The position numbers and the translations under genes were made by a program. From Albula goreensis (lineage: Eukaryota > Chordata > Actinopteri > Albuliformes > Albulidae), in assembly GCA_022829145.1 (NCBI GenBank), contig CM040761.1, positions 13,822,245-13,886,244 on the forward strand: 64,000 nucleotides of DNA. Reading direction: 5' to 3'. Below are positions 27,968 to 39,886 of the stretch, piece after piece; position 1 is the stretch's first letter, and the number at the start of each line of letters is the position of its first letter. The notes under the pieces were generated by a model. It saw only the letters and a program-made list of their open reading frames with translations. It was not told where the DNA came from and made no database searches.

Positions 27968-30862
27968 TATACCTGGACAACCACACCAGATGAGAAATAG
28001 CTATCCAATGCACAGGGATACTCACCAAAGTGAAGTGCCCCTACTCTTCCATCTGGCTGAAGTCATGCATCATCACTCTGTTTGTTTTAGGAGTATTTCC
28101 CCCAGTGAAATCAGGAATGAAGTTCAGCTTGAGTAAGCCTTTAACTGTTCATATATTATTAATTACTGGTGGCATTACTATTGTCCAAAATTTTTATGTG
28201 CTTGGTTGGTTCTTGACTGCATGCTTTTCTAAGACTCCAAAGAATATGCAGTGTTTAAATGATTAGACCACCTCTGTATCTCAGCCAGAGACACAAAGGT
28301 CCTCAATCACAGAATGACTGTGTACAATCTCAGAAACACCTACCCCCAGCCCACTTATATGATAGATAACAACATCAATGTTAGAAAAATGATGTTGACA
28401 TTGACTGAAATACAACTTTTACATTTCTCAATGCCCAGTGCTCATTTGGTTTGTTGTAACCTGCCATTTCTGATGCCAGTTTAACTGGCAGAGCAAAAAC
28501 AACAATAACAAAGACAGATCATGGTAGCGTGACATTGTTGGTGAGGTGCTGGAGTCTGAACTCCCAGATCATGGCCTTTCCTTGACAGTCTGAGTTTGGC
28601 TGTAATGTGTTGCCAGGATAAAATTGCTGGCAGTGAGAATGCCAGGAGAGTGACATTACTCTGACCTAGTCCAGCATCCAACATACCGACAGCACAAAGG
28701 TCTTGTTCAGGTGATGTTGGGATTTTTTTTTTTTTTTTTGTACTTTAGTTGCACCAGCCTTTATAACAGTTTATGTAATTTCTGATATTTGCCTATTCAC
28801 CACTCAGACAACCAAAGTGATACAGATTTTGATACAGCCAGTTATTATAGTCATGAATAGTGAAGTCAATGAAGTGATGTCCACATACTTCATCATATAT
28901 TCTCAAAATTATATACTGCCAAAGTGAGTTATAGCTTCCAGTGTTTTGGCAAAAATATATATATATATGAGAATACTTTTACTATGGTTTAGATTTAACA
29001 ACCATGTGTTCTTTACTTATGAATAAAGGTTTTTATGAATAAAATTTAACAGTTAACCAAGTGTATTTTGGCAATCAGTGAACTTCCCAAACTTTGTGCA
29101 GAAAAAAAATTGTGTTCGTATTTTTTAAAGTCAAAGGCAAATACAAATGTTGATTAAATCGAAGCCCATTTGAAATGTTGAGGGGTCTTTTGTGGAAGTT
29201 TCAGCACTTCCTGAATATTAATTCTGACTGTTGACACACTGATCAACTCCTCACCCATGAGAAAAATGTTCCATACCTGCAGTGTTTAGCTGTTGTTGTG
29301 GCTTTAATTTATAAAGATGAACTCATCCATTTTTTAACCTAGATTTTGCATCACTCCATCTTGCCTAAGTATGTTAGCAAAATGCTACCCCTCCTCATTT
29401 TTAATTGTCTTGGATTTCCTTTTTTATTCACTTATAAATACTTTTTGCAGACTGGGCAATTGCAATTCCCATTGAAAACTCATATTGTTTTTACCTTTCT
29501 AACTATGGAGGTTATCTGACAAGAAAGCAATGTAATCTGAGCTGTCATTTAATATATTTAGTAGAGTTAACTCCCTTCCAAACATTTTTATTTCACTCTT
29601 TGAGTTGAATATTCAGAATAATAATTTTACATGTAGACCACTTGTCATTCGTGGTCCATTGGTCTTCTTTCTTCATGTCATCTGAAATGGAGGAACCTTA
29701 TTTTTCATGTGTCATTTTTATGCATATTTTTTTAACTCAGTACTCTTTCCTGTCTTTATTTAGTCAATATAAGCCATGCAAATGGTCACATCCATTTTAA
29801 ATAGGCTTCCTTTGAAAACACATTTTTTCATAATTTTTCTACACCACACAGTATGACACACTGCAGTACTGTAAAGCCCTTGACATTCATGTGACTGTGC
29901 GACTATGACATAGTGTTCTTATTAATGAATTAATAATCTGCAGAATGGACAGAATTGATTAAAGTGCTCAATGAGAACAGAACAATGCAGTATGGGAAGA
30001 TGTGTCTGTGTGACTCACCTGCTGCCACCTACCTTGATGAAGCCATTCTTTTTTCGGGTGTTTTTCTTTTTTCATTTTCTCATCGCCTGGCTAGTGGGGA
30101 GACAGGTGGCTGCCCTTTGTTATCGGCACTTCTGATCTTATGCTTTCCTCCGGCTTCAAAGGAGTCCTCCATATTTGTCAATGGCCATGCAATTTGCTAG
30201 CCACTTGGACACTGAACCAATACACATATATGAAATCATGTTTCATGATTCAGTTAATATTTGTCCAACCCTTTTATGTACAATTAAATTCGAGGAACCA
30301 TTTCTTTCTTTCATGACACAATTTAGTCTGTTCATTCTGGCAATGAAACTTTGAAGTTGAAAGTTCTGATTGAATGTTATTAAATTAGATAAAATATTGA
30401 TTGAATCCAAGCCTTTAAAATGTTATTCTCCCCATTAAAAGGGATGCTTATTCATTTATATTTTTAGATTATTTTTCAGTTGCATAATGAAAATTTTCAT
30501 GCATTACACAACTCCATCAACAACACTGACTGGGAACAATGAAACAAGCATAGTCTCTTTAAGGGCATACGTTATTCACTCAAAACACACTTTAATCCTT
30601 TTTTACAGTATTGTCTATTGTAGTTTAGACTGAAAAAAACACAAAAGAATGTTTGTTTGTCTATGATAAAATAGAAAGTACTCACAGACACTTGTTGTGA
30701 AGTGATGTTGTGAAGTCAGTTTTGATTGCTTTGCATATGCCCTTAGACGTAATGCATTTGACTGGGTCCTGGTCTCCTACATGGCCTTTGCTTTTATGTT
30801 CATTGTCAATAGGCAGAGTAAGGAATAATATGTGTTGATGAATGCCATTTTTGTGATTGCAG

Positions 30863-31083
30863 GAATACCAAATTGACATCATTTTTGCTCAGACATGGAC
30901 AGATGCCCGCCTTAGATACAACAGTACAATGAAAATATTGACTTTGAACAGCAATATGGTTGGGCTCATTTGGCTTCCAGACACCATCTTCAGAAACTCA
31001 AAAAATGCAGACTCCCACTGGATTACCACACCCAATCAGCTGCTTCGAATATGGAATGACGGAAAGATATTGTACACGCTAAG
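30863..31083 (+). CDS. GABRG3: GABA-A receptor gamma-3 subunit, internal exon (exon 4 by gamma-family numbering)
   Basis: This exon encodes part of the extracellular ligand-binding domain of a Cys-loop chloride-channel subunit of the postsynaptic membrane. It gives 73 full codons plus two bases of an Arg codon (AG|G). The protein begins [12 protein letters not shown] (loop D, beta-strand 2), followed by an NST N-glycosylation site, SNMVG, the loop-A region WLPDT, FRNSK, and the loop-E region [15 protein letters not shown], ending at [25 protein letters not shown] and [13 protein letters not shown] point to gamma-3 rather than gamma-1 or gamma-2, judged from remembered sequences. The length of 221 bp equals the exon 4 size I recall for mammalian gamma genes. 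The acceptor is ttgcag after 30862, with a short T-run; the donor is a consensus AAG|gtaagt at 31083/31084. Phase is 0 at the start and 2 at the end. Oddity: Ile replaces Phe at the position equivalent to gamma-2 Phe77. Confidence 0.95.
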
Positions 31084-31598
31084 GTAAGTAACATTTTTTT
31101 TTATCTGATGCAGTTCATTTTAATAAATTAACAGAAAAGAAAGGAAACAAAGAACAGCACATTTTACAAACTTTTGCTTCTACTTCATGACAATGTTTAT
31201 TTGTTTATGCTGTATGCTCATGTTTATTGGCAATAACTGATTTAAGAGAATCACTACTTTAAGGAAGCAAAGCGTGAGACAGAGATTTGGGGTTTAATGA
31301 AAGTTGTGCAATGTAGATCCTATTTGAGCATCCACCCATTTTGTCTCGTGAGTTGTAGGAAGGTCACCATATTATCTGAGCTGGTCCATAGGCCTTAATG
31401 ACAGCTGGAAACACACAAGGCCATTTCCTTCCCTTCCTGTGTTGGCCACAGAATGGCGTAATTAGAAGAGCATGCCAGAGGCTTCCAGCTAATTGGGATA
31501 TATCAATATCTGGGCAGAGACCAGATAACCTATTTCTTTAATGCTAGGGAGGGTTTCAGACTCATGGTTATTACCAAAGAATGAAGGGCTTTGTTGCG

Positions 31599-31629
<31 letters not shown>

Positions 31630-31638
31630 TGTGTGTGG
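31599..31638 (+). repeat. (GT)n with a GCGCGC interruption
   Basis: A GT tract followed by GCGCGC and more GT. Alternating purine-pyrimidine runs of this kind are prone to Z-DNA. It lies about 0.5 kb downstream of the exon 4 donor. Confidence 0.92.
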
Positions 31639-34527
31639 GCATTATTGTTGATTGTCATTTCCATTTTGTTTTGTTTAAATTTAATGCTTGCTAAAACTAA
31701 TAAATCCAAAAACTATAAAGGAATAAACTGTCATGGCTACAAAGATAAAATATGTGCAGTAATTACAGTGATTTATTGATGTCACTGACACAACAAACAA
31801 AAAAACACCATGAAATTTTTACTGTGCTACCTTTAAGTGCTACCTTTGGAGCAAGCAAAGGTTTTCTTTTCGTGATTTTTGATGTATTTTTCTCTGTTGA
31901 GTGTTTGTCAAAACCATTACAGATGGGGCTCTCTGGGAGTTACCCTGGTTTCTGTCTCCCATCAGTTACAGAACTCTAGAACACCTTTGCTGTCAGCTCC
32001 ATAACTTCCTGTCTCTGGGGGCAAAAGTTTGACTCCCCACTCCACCCCTCCATGAACTCTGTGCCTGTGATGCAGTGATTTGGTTCCACTCTATTTTCCT
32101 CCTTCTGGACTGTCTCTCGGCAGCGCTCAGTCTTTGTGACAGGCTCATTTGATGAGCACACACCGAGGCCTATCCAAAATGTAAAGGGGACTTCCTAAAA
32201 TTGGATTCAGGCTCTAATATTCCTTTTCTGTTTTGATAAATGGGGCTGAAAACTAGTTGCATGATATTTGTACTTTGCCATTCAGAGAAAAAGTAAAAGC
32301 TGTGTGCTGTTAGTTAAATGAGATGGAATTTAATGAGTATGTGCTTGTATGATTCTTCTTTGATTTGCACAGAATTTTCTATAATTATGTCCACTCAGGT
32401 GTAATGCACTTGCTTCTTGAATTGATAGTTTTCTGTTCTCAGTGCTAAAATTAGCCATACAATGAGCACTCAAAGATTTCCAAAGGCCACCATTTAGATT
32501 TTTCAGCTGTCTTGTTTTGTCCAGGGGCATAACAATATTTGTGACTGTCGCCACATCTGAATTATTTTGTGAACACATAAATTATGACATGTCATAGGTG
32601 CTTGACACCTGTGAAAGGTAAAAAAAAAAAACATAATAAAAAAAGCCATGTTTACTTTTCTATTTAAATCTTGAATTTAGTATTGTAACATTATACTTAT
32701 TTAAAAATTGCTGAACGGTATTTTGCACAAAAAGATCATTGCACCAAAAACAAATGCATGCTTAAACCATACTCTCACATTATATTCCTATTAGCCAACC
32801 TTAACCAAGGCCTTGCTTAAACATCTAATTGGAATAATCATGGCTGTGCAGCAGATGAAACAACAAAGTACATAATTACAAACTGCTCAACTGTGTGACT
32901 TGTGTATTTCTGGAAGAACACAGGTTGCAGGTTTAATTTGGGTGTTTTAGAAATGAATGGCAAGGAGCCGTTTTTGCAGGAACATGTATAGAGACCCACT
33001 GGGTCTCCTAAGGAGAGTGTAATACAGAGCCGGTGTTTGGAAGGAAGAGATTTCACAGCTGAGCAGAGAGAGCTCATCCCACTGTCTCCATCACTCTATA
33101 AAAGCATTTCCTTGGCAACAGCAGAAACAGCTCCGTTGCTAGGAGTCAAGTCTGCAGAGCTGGGGTAATCACAACCCGGGGCTGGATAGAATCCCTCTTA
33201 CCGTGTCATAGTGTAAATCAATATTCATGAATGCAGTAGAGTTTGGATTACTGATATTAGATGATTAATAAAAAGGAACAATGGGATGTCACTTTGCTTA
33301 TTAATTCTTCTGTTTTTTGCTTCTGCTGAACTGAAGTAAACAAGGATGGCATTTTATGCAGTCCCATGAGCCTGCTAGACTTATAGAAGGCCAACTGCAC
33401 TGCATTGGTTCAGGTCCAAGCTGTATGATTCACTTCATCATGAAAGCATAGTCTTCAATGCAGCTCTCTGAATCTTTCATTTCTTCTTATGTGTGCGTGT
33501 AATGTGTTTTTATGTGAGGTAAGCATAATTCATCAAGCATCTATGCATGTAAATGTTTTGCATTTTCTCAAAGCAATGTAAAACAAGTATTTTGGATCAC
33601 ACCTGGAGATTCCTTTTCATGAATTGTTTTGTAATCATAATTTTTACTTCCTATTTTAATTAAATTTTTTTGTTTGATAACACTGAGAAGAACATGTGAT
33701 CTTTTGACCAACGAGGCCCAATCACAATGCAAACATGGGAATCAACAAAAGCAAATGAATTGGTGCTCATCTCTGTGCCTGCCATGCTGATCTGGAAGAC
33801 TGCTGGTGGATGTCAACGTTTTGTTGCATCACCATATGATGGCTGCTCGATTGCTCTAGCCTGGACGAGTTTGTGGAGTGTTTGTGGAGTGGAGTGGTCT
33901 CTGCGCTCTGTGCTCTTTCATTAATTCAAATTCATTAATTCGCATACTAATTAAAATAAAAGTTGGGGCTACTCACTTAGCTGTTAAATAAGGTAGGCTT
34001 GATCTGCTCCTAAAGTGTAATCTTTTGTTGCCATTAGGGGACAGGGAGGGAATTTTCCACTTTTTTTTCCTCCGTAGCTCTTCAGCAAACGCTGCTAATT
34101 CGGCGCATAGTCGAGCTGACGAGAGGTTTTTCTGTGGTTTTTCCCTCCCAGGAGCAAATATTTAAAGCAAATCTTTAAATCTTTAAATAGCAAATCTTTA
34201 AGGGACATACTCTAGGTCGTTAGTCGGGAAGTTAGTTAGCCAGCCAGTTCGTTTGTTCACTTTGTTTTTTGTTTTATTTTTTTCTTTACTGTTCTCCAGT
34301 GTTTGCTTTAAGGATATCCCGATTCTAGTTGTGTTACCGAGTCTGCTTTTGCTTGCTGCTAGCGTATTTTTGTTGAATCTTGTGTCTAGACGCAGTGGCT
34401 TTTCCTGTGTTTGGTTTCTGCCTTTGGCTTCTCTGAGCCACCTCGGTGCTCTTAGCACTTTTAGCCAGTAATTCTGTCTCGGCAGTAAATCTTTGTTTAG
34501 GGAACGCGTGTTTAGTTAGGGGAGAAA

Positions 34528-35474
34528 ATGTGGCCAAAACTGTGCGAGAGTTGCCGGATGATCGGATTTCTGGAGGGAGACCTCGAGGATGAGTTCATCT
34601 GCGACCGTTGCCGACTAGTTGAGCACTTAGAGAGTAAGATTCTTGATCTCGAAGCCCAACTAGCTGGACTCCACAGTAATCCTGAATTGTTAGAGTTCCA
34701 GGAACTGTTTACTACACCCTATAGGGAGATAGTGCGCTCACCAAAGCCGGGTAGGGAAGAAGATACAGACCAGACAGGGCGAGAGAGCTGGGTTACAGTA
34801 GGGCGTAAGCGTAGAAGGGGGCGCAAAATCCCAAGTGGGGTGGCATCTCCGGAGATTGCGGTGACCAACCGCTTCATGCCACTACATGACGAGTTGGCCC
34901 GCGATCCTGTGAGTGGGAGGACTGAAGAGCCCCAGGGCACCCAGGTGGCCTCATCCTCCAAGAAAAGGGAGTTAGTGATAGTGGGGGACTCAATCATTAG
35001 AGGGGTAGATAGCATAGTGTGTTCGCGCGACAAGGAGTCTCGTATGGTCTGTTGCCTACCTGGTGCCCAGGTTGGAGACCTCCTGGAGCGTGCACGGACA
35101 AGCTCCTGGCCAGAGCGGGGAGGATCCAGTGGTCATGGTCCATGTTGGGGCCAATGACATAGGAAAGGGTAGATTTGAGGTTCTGCAGGATAAATTTATC
35201 GAGCTAGCGGGAAGATTAGGAGCAGAACCTCCACGGTAGTCTTCTGAATTCTACCGGTACCACGTGCAAGCAAAGGGAAGCAAGCCTTTACATGGAGGTT
35301 TAACGCGTGGCTACAAACCTGGTGCAGGAAAGAGGGGTACAGGTTTATGGGGCACTGGGACTCCTTTGGAACAGGGGTGACCTGTACAAGCGGGACGGGT
35401 TACACCTGAACCGGAGGGGTACAGCTGCATTGGGCCAGCATATGCTTAGGGTAGCAGAGGGGTATTTAAACTAG
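34528..35474 (+). pseudogene. LINE ORF1, zinc-ribbon plus coiled coil plus SGNH esterase, frameshifted
   Basis: The ATG at 34528 opens a 209-codon frame. Residues 6-28 carry CESC and CDRC, a zinc-binding pair, followed by a leucine-rich coiled-coil segment (about 30-48, ending LDLEAQLAGL), a basic patch (GRKRRRGRK), and the esterase nucleophile block VIVGDSIIRGVD with the GDS serine near residue 155. The remaining esterase blocks continue in other frames: HVGANDIGKG near 35140 and the catalytic Asp-His block DGLHLNRRG near 35394, ending at a TAG at 35472-35474. At least two frame changes separate these blocks, so the protein is not made intact. CR1 and related LINEs use such an ORF1 product as an RNA-binding, possibly lipid- or ester-acting, chaperone. 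Confidence 0.85.
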
Positions 35475-35506
35475 GGACTGGGGGGGCAGGGAGATTATAC
35501 AGTGAG

Positions 35507-38428
35507 ATGGGTAGGGATAGACAGACTGCCGGAATAGAACACACTAAGGCTAATTATTTTATTGGTAGTGAGGGAACCATGATTGCAAATCAGTTAGAGC
35601 AGCACTGTCATAGAGGTGGTTTTGGGCAGCTGGAGGTGGAGCGGAAGGATGGGAAATGCACACACAGTACCCTGAAATTTCTCTGTTTAAATGCTAGAAG
35701 CATAAAAATAAAATTTTGGATCTGGAAGCGTTATGAGTGATAGCAACTATGATGTTGTTGGGATCACAGAGACGTGGCTTGGTGCAGGGGATGGGGATGA
35801 GTATAACATAAAAGGGATACAAGGTGCTTAGAAAAGATAGAACCAATAGAAGAGGAGGGGGCGTAGCTCTGTATGTAAAGGATTACCTTAATATCCAGGA
35901 AATTCCAGGTATAGAGCCCCTTGGTGTGAGTGAGGACATATGGATTAAAATACTGGGGGAAAATGAAAAGGGTCTGAATGTTGGAGTATGTTATAGGCCA
36001 CCAGCCTCTGACAGCAGTGTCAACAGGATTATCTTTGATAACATTACACTGGCATGTCAGGAGGGTGAGACAGTAGTAATGGGTGACTTCAATTACCCCT
36101 CAATTAATTGGGAAACTGTGTCTGGTCAGGTAAATGTGAGGAAGAGTTTCTGGATCTTGTAAATGATTGTTTTCTGATACAGGCTGTTACCCAACCTACA
36201 AGAGAGAACACAATTCTAGACCTAGTTCTATGTAATAATCCTGATCGAATCTGCAGTACCGAGGTAGGGGAGCCACTTGGAACAAGTGACCATAGTGTAG
36301 TTACATTTGAAGTCTTTTGGCGAGTTAAGACTACATCCTCCAATGCTAGAATTTTCAACTTTAGACGAGCCGACTTTACTAAAATGCGTGAGTATACAAG
36401 AAATATAAACTGGGTACATCTTTTAGATGGTAGAACTGTAAGAGAAATGTGGACTATATTTAAAACGATAATCCTGGATGTACAGCGTAAATTCATTCCG
36501 CAAGTGCGAAAAGGAAGCTGAAAATAGGCATCCGCAGTGGATGAATAAGGCGTTACAAGATAGTTTGAAGCATAAAAGGGAACTATTTAGGAAATTCAAG
36601 TTAGACAGCTCTGAGACAAACAAGACTGAATACAGCAAAATGCGTGCTCAAGTTAAGAAAGGAATAAGGAAGCTAAAAGGCGTTTGGAAAGACAGATTGC
36701 GCTAGATGCAAAGAACAACCCCAAACACTTCTTCCAATACTACAATCGAAAAAGGACACTTAAGGCTGAGATAAGAGGTTTAAAAACAAGGATGGACTTA
36801 TGGTTCATGATAATAAGGCTATTGCTGATACTCTAAACAATTACTTTGTGGAGAGTTTCACAAGTGAAGGGCTCAGCACATATGCCTCCAGGAGAACTCA
36901 GTCCTCAGAGTCTTATGGAGGAAATTGATTTATATGACACAGAAGTGCTAGATAAACTTCAAAACTTAAAACAAATAAGGCTGCAGGTCCTGATGGAATA
37001 TTTCCAAGAGTCCTCAGGGAACTAGCGGAAGAGGTCTACAAACCTCTGACAGTTATTTTTAAGAAATCTCTTAAAACTGGAGAAATACCAGATGACTGGA
37101 AGCTAGGCAGTGTAGTACCTATCTACAAGAAAGGAGACCGTACTGATCCAGGAAATTATAGGCCTGTCAGCTTAACTTGTATCTCTTGTAAATTACTGGA
37201 AGCCATCATTAGGGACAATTTGGAATTATTCTTAGAACAAAATGGTATCTTAAACGATACCCAGCATGGTTTTCGCAGAGGGAGGTCATGCTTAACAAAC
37301 CTCCTGGACTTTTTTTGAGGAAGCTACAGCATGTTTAGATGCAAACCAAGCTTATGACATTATCTATTTAGACTTCCAAAAGGCATTCGACAAAGTTCCA
37401 CATGAGAGGCTCATAGAGAAAATGAAATCTGCAGGAATATCAGGAGCTATCACAGAGTGGGTTCTGAAGTTGGCTGGCTGGTAGAAAGCAGAGTGTAACT
37501 GTTGAGGAATTTTTTTCAGAACAGGGTCCTGTGAGAAGTGGAGTCCCGCAGGGATCGGTGTTGGGGCCTTTGCTTTTCCTTATCTACATAAATGATCTTG
37601 ATGCAGGGGTTAGTAGTAAAATAGTAAAATTTGCAGATGACACAAAACTGGGGGGGCTAGCAAACAGTATAGAATCAACTAAGGTAATACAAAAAGACCT
37701 AAACAGCATCCATATGTGGGCAGGTACCTGGCAGATGACATTCAACTTAACTAAATGTAAAGTCTTGCATGTGGGCAACAAGAACGTTAGACAAGACTAC
37801 TTCATGGGAGGAAGTAAACTAGATTGTGCTCAATTTGAAAAAGACTTGGGAGTAATGGTTGACCAAAGCCTAACAGGATCTAGGCAGTGTGCTGTAGCAG
37901 TAAAAAGGCCAACAGGATGCTAGGATATATAGCCAAAAGTATTGATTATAAATCTAAGGAGGTTATATTGAAATTATACAATGCTTTAGTCAGACCACAC
38001 TTGGAATACTGTGTGCAGTTCTGGGCACCGCACTATAAGAAAGATATCGAGGCTCTTGAAAAAGTACAAAGGAGGGCAACTAAATTAGTTCCTGGCATGA
38101 AACATAAAAGCTACGAGGCAAGACTAAAGTTACTTAACCTATTTAGACTCAGCAAGAGGAGACTAAGGGGTGATTTAATAGAGGTTTTTAAATTTATAAA
38201 GGACTCAACAAGGTTAGCTACGATAAATTTTTTAAATTAAGTTCAGTCTGTAGGACAAGGGGACATAAATGGAAACTAGTTAAGAGTAAGTTCCGCACTG
38301 ATGTAAGGAAGTATTATTTCACGCAAAGAGTTATCAATACATGGAATGGGTTGCCAGGTCATGTAGTTGAGGCAGAGACCCTTTCTGTGTTCAAGTCCAG
38401 ACTTGATGCAGTTTTGGATACTCTTTAA
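35507..38428 (+). pseudogene. LINE ORF2, AP endonuclease plus reverse transcriptase, frameshifted
   Basis: The first endonuclease block, LKFLCLNARSI, lies near 35670-35700. ITETWLG follows near 35770, then RGGGVALYVKD, NVGVCYRPP, VMGDFNYPSINWE and LGTSDHSVVTFE near 36280, which carries the catalytic SDH. The reverse transcriptase follows: NKAAGPDGI near 36974, PIYKKGD and NYRPVSLT near 37120-37170, QHGFRRGRSC near 37262, YLDFQKAFDKVPHERL near 37370, RSGVPQGSVLGPLLF at 37534-37578, and the catalytic FADD at 37630-37641. The C-terminal segment YYFTQRVINTWNGLP near 38310 precedes a stop at 38426-38428. These blocks sit in three different frames, with at least five changes, so no functional enzyme is encoded. 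The true start codon is unsure; 35507 is the first ATG of the frame leading into the endonuclease. Confidence 0.9.
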
Positions 38429-38480
38429 ATAATGTAATGGCGAGCCTTGTTGGGCCGAATGGCCTGTCCTCGTCATAATA

Positions 38481-38506
38481 TGTCTTTATGTCTTTATGTC
38501 TTTATA
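38481..38506 (+). repeat. LINE 3' tail, TTTATGTC octamer repeat
   Basis: About three copies of an 8-bp unit follow a GGGCCGAATGGCCTGTCC block. CR1-clade LINEs end in short 8-bp repeats rather than poly-A, and this tail marks the 3' boundary of the element. Confidence 0.8.
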
Positions 38507-39788
38507 TGTAGAGGCCAATGGGCAGAAATTTGAAAGACCGTCACTCACACTTACATCTGCCCTGTATTTGAGGAATGTGAACTCAGGCAAATCTCTAACA
38601 TGCTTGTAATGTACAGCAGTGTTTAAGCGCTGAATGACCATGACCTCCTCACCTCGGCTGGTAAAAGTAATGTTTAAAAAGCATTAGGGAAGAACGTTTT
38701 CCACAAATATCAGTGCCACACACATACACACATGCGGGCGCACATACACACACACTCCATCCTATAAGGTTAGAGGTGATCTCCGGGTGATTTGGAGAAG
38801 GTGACCCCAGGTCTCACTGGGAAAGCAGAAGGAAAAACACAGAAGGAGTACAAGCTGACACTCCACAGGAGACTGGCAAACATAGCATTTCCTCTCCTTG
38901 GTCTGAGACTCGTCTCACCATGAGATTAACTCACTGCTGTTACTCACAGCACTCTTACACTACCACCTGACTGCTGTCCATCTAAAACAACACCTCACCT
39001 GTCCTCCAGGCTTATTACATGCTGTGGTTCCACATGTAAGGCACCTATTTTAATATGTCAATATAATATAAGTTCATCTCCGTCACCATCTTTCAGAAAT
39101 TGCACATAACCTTAGTAATCACACAACAGAGGAGTTGGAGGAGAGATTAAGGACCCCCCCACCCCCTCCCCAACCACCAAGAAAGGCAATATTCATTGGC
39201 TGTGAGAAGAATAGAAGTCATCTCTCGATTTCCTCCAAAAAGGCACATTCATGCTTGTTACAGGAAATCGTCTGCATTGTAGGATTCAGCACGCATTCCG
39301 TTGGCCTGCCACCTCCCCGATGGCAGAATGTGAAGTAATTACAATATCACAGATATCAACCCCCTTCTTTACCAGATGTAGAATGCTTCTCTCCACTCGA
39401 CTGCATTTAAGCTGAAGTGTCAGCCGGTTCATTTTCACACTCCACCATCACCTTTATAAAAAAGTCTTTGCCAATACTGAGCAACAGTTGTGTGTTACAC
39501 GTGGGGTTATTTCACTCCTTTGGAGGTGCAATTCATGTGACTAAATGGCTGGTTTTTGCCATCCCTGCTCAGTTCTAATGCTGGGTTGCAAATATATATG
39601 CTTTCTTCAAATTGGAATCCCCCCTATCATATCGCTGTATAAAATTATGTTTGATTGTTAGTCTATTTATATCTTCTTCTTCTTTACTGTCTGCCCAATT
39701 AGCACCGCTAGCTCTGCTTTGTCCATAAACGAGGGAATTGCATTTTTTTTATGGAAAATGGTGCTGATTGTCTCTCTCTGTTTTGCAG

Positions 39789-39871
39789 GTTGACGATAAA
39801 CGCCGAATGCCAGCTGCAGCTGCATAACTTCCCCATGGATGAGCACTCCTGCCCGCTCATCTTCTCCAGCT
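39789..39871 (+). CDS. GABRG3: GABA-A receptor gamma-3 subunit, internal exon with the Cys-loop (exon 5)
   Basis: The exon has one base completing the Arg codon, 27 full codons and a final T that begins the next codon (Tyr in relatives). It reads LTINAE, then the whole 15-residue Cys-loop [15 protein letters not shown], then PLIFSS. The two cysteines separated by 13 residues form the disulfide that defines this receptor superfamily; the loop couples agonist binding to channel gating. PLIFSS, rather than PLEFSS as in gamma-1 and gamma-2, supports gamma-3. The 83-bp size and the phases join exactly to the exon at 30863-31083. The acceptor has a good pyrimidine tract (gtctctctctgttttgcag); the donor is AGCT|gtgagt. 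The open frame continues past the donor but is intronic there. The gene must continue to the right for the rest of the binding domain and all four membrane helices. Confidence 0.95.
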
Positions 39872-39886
39872 GTGAGTACGATGGCG

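Larger units (their letters stand above)
34030..38506 (+). mobile_element. CR1-clade LINE, nearly full length, inactive
   Basis: This is a non-LTR retrotransposon inserted in intron 4 in the same orientation as the gene. It has a 5' untranslated region (start uncertain, roughly 33990-34100), an ORF1 at 34528, an ORF2 with endonuclease and reverse transcriptase, a short 3' untranslated region, and a tail of 8-bp repeats. Clade evidence: ORF1 combines a CxxC...CxxC zinc-ribbon with an SGNH esterase domain, the reverse transcriptase has FADDTKL, and the C-terminus has an FTQRVINTWNGLP motif. There is no poly-A tail and no obvious target-site duplication, as expected for CR1 elements. Reading-frame changes occur in both ORFs, so it cannot move on its own. 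The conserved domains are still easy to read, so it is not extremely old; a real age needs comparison with its family consensus. Confidence 0.92.
31084..39788 (+). other. GABRG3 intron 4, complete
   Basis: The intron runs from the gtaagt donor after exon 4 to the ttttgcag acceptor before exon 5, 8705 bp. About 4.4 kb of it is the CR1-clade LINE, so the intron roughly doubled when that element arrived. The left part holds a GT/GC microsatellite at 31599 and TATA-like and X-box-like motifs near 33.1 kb. The right part (38507-39788) holds a short CA-rich patch near 38.7 kb and otherwise nothing recognisable. Confidence 0.9.
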
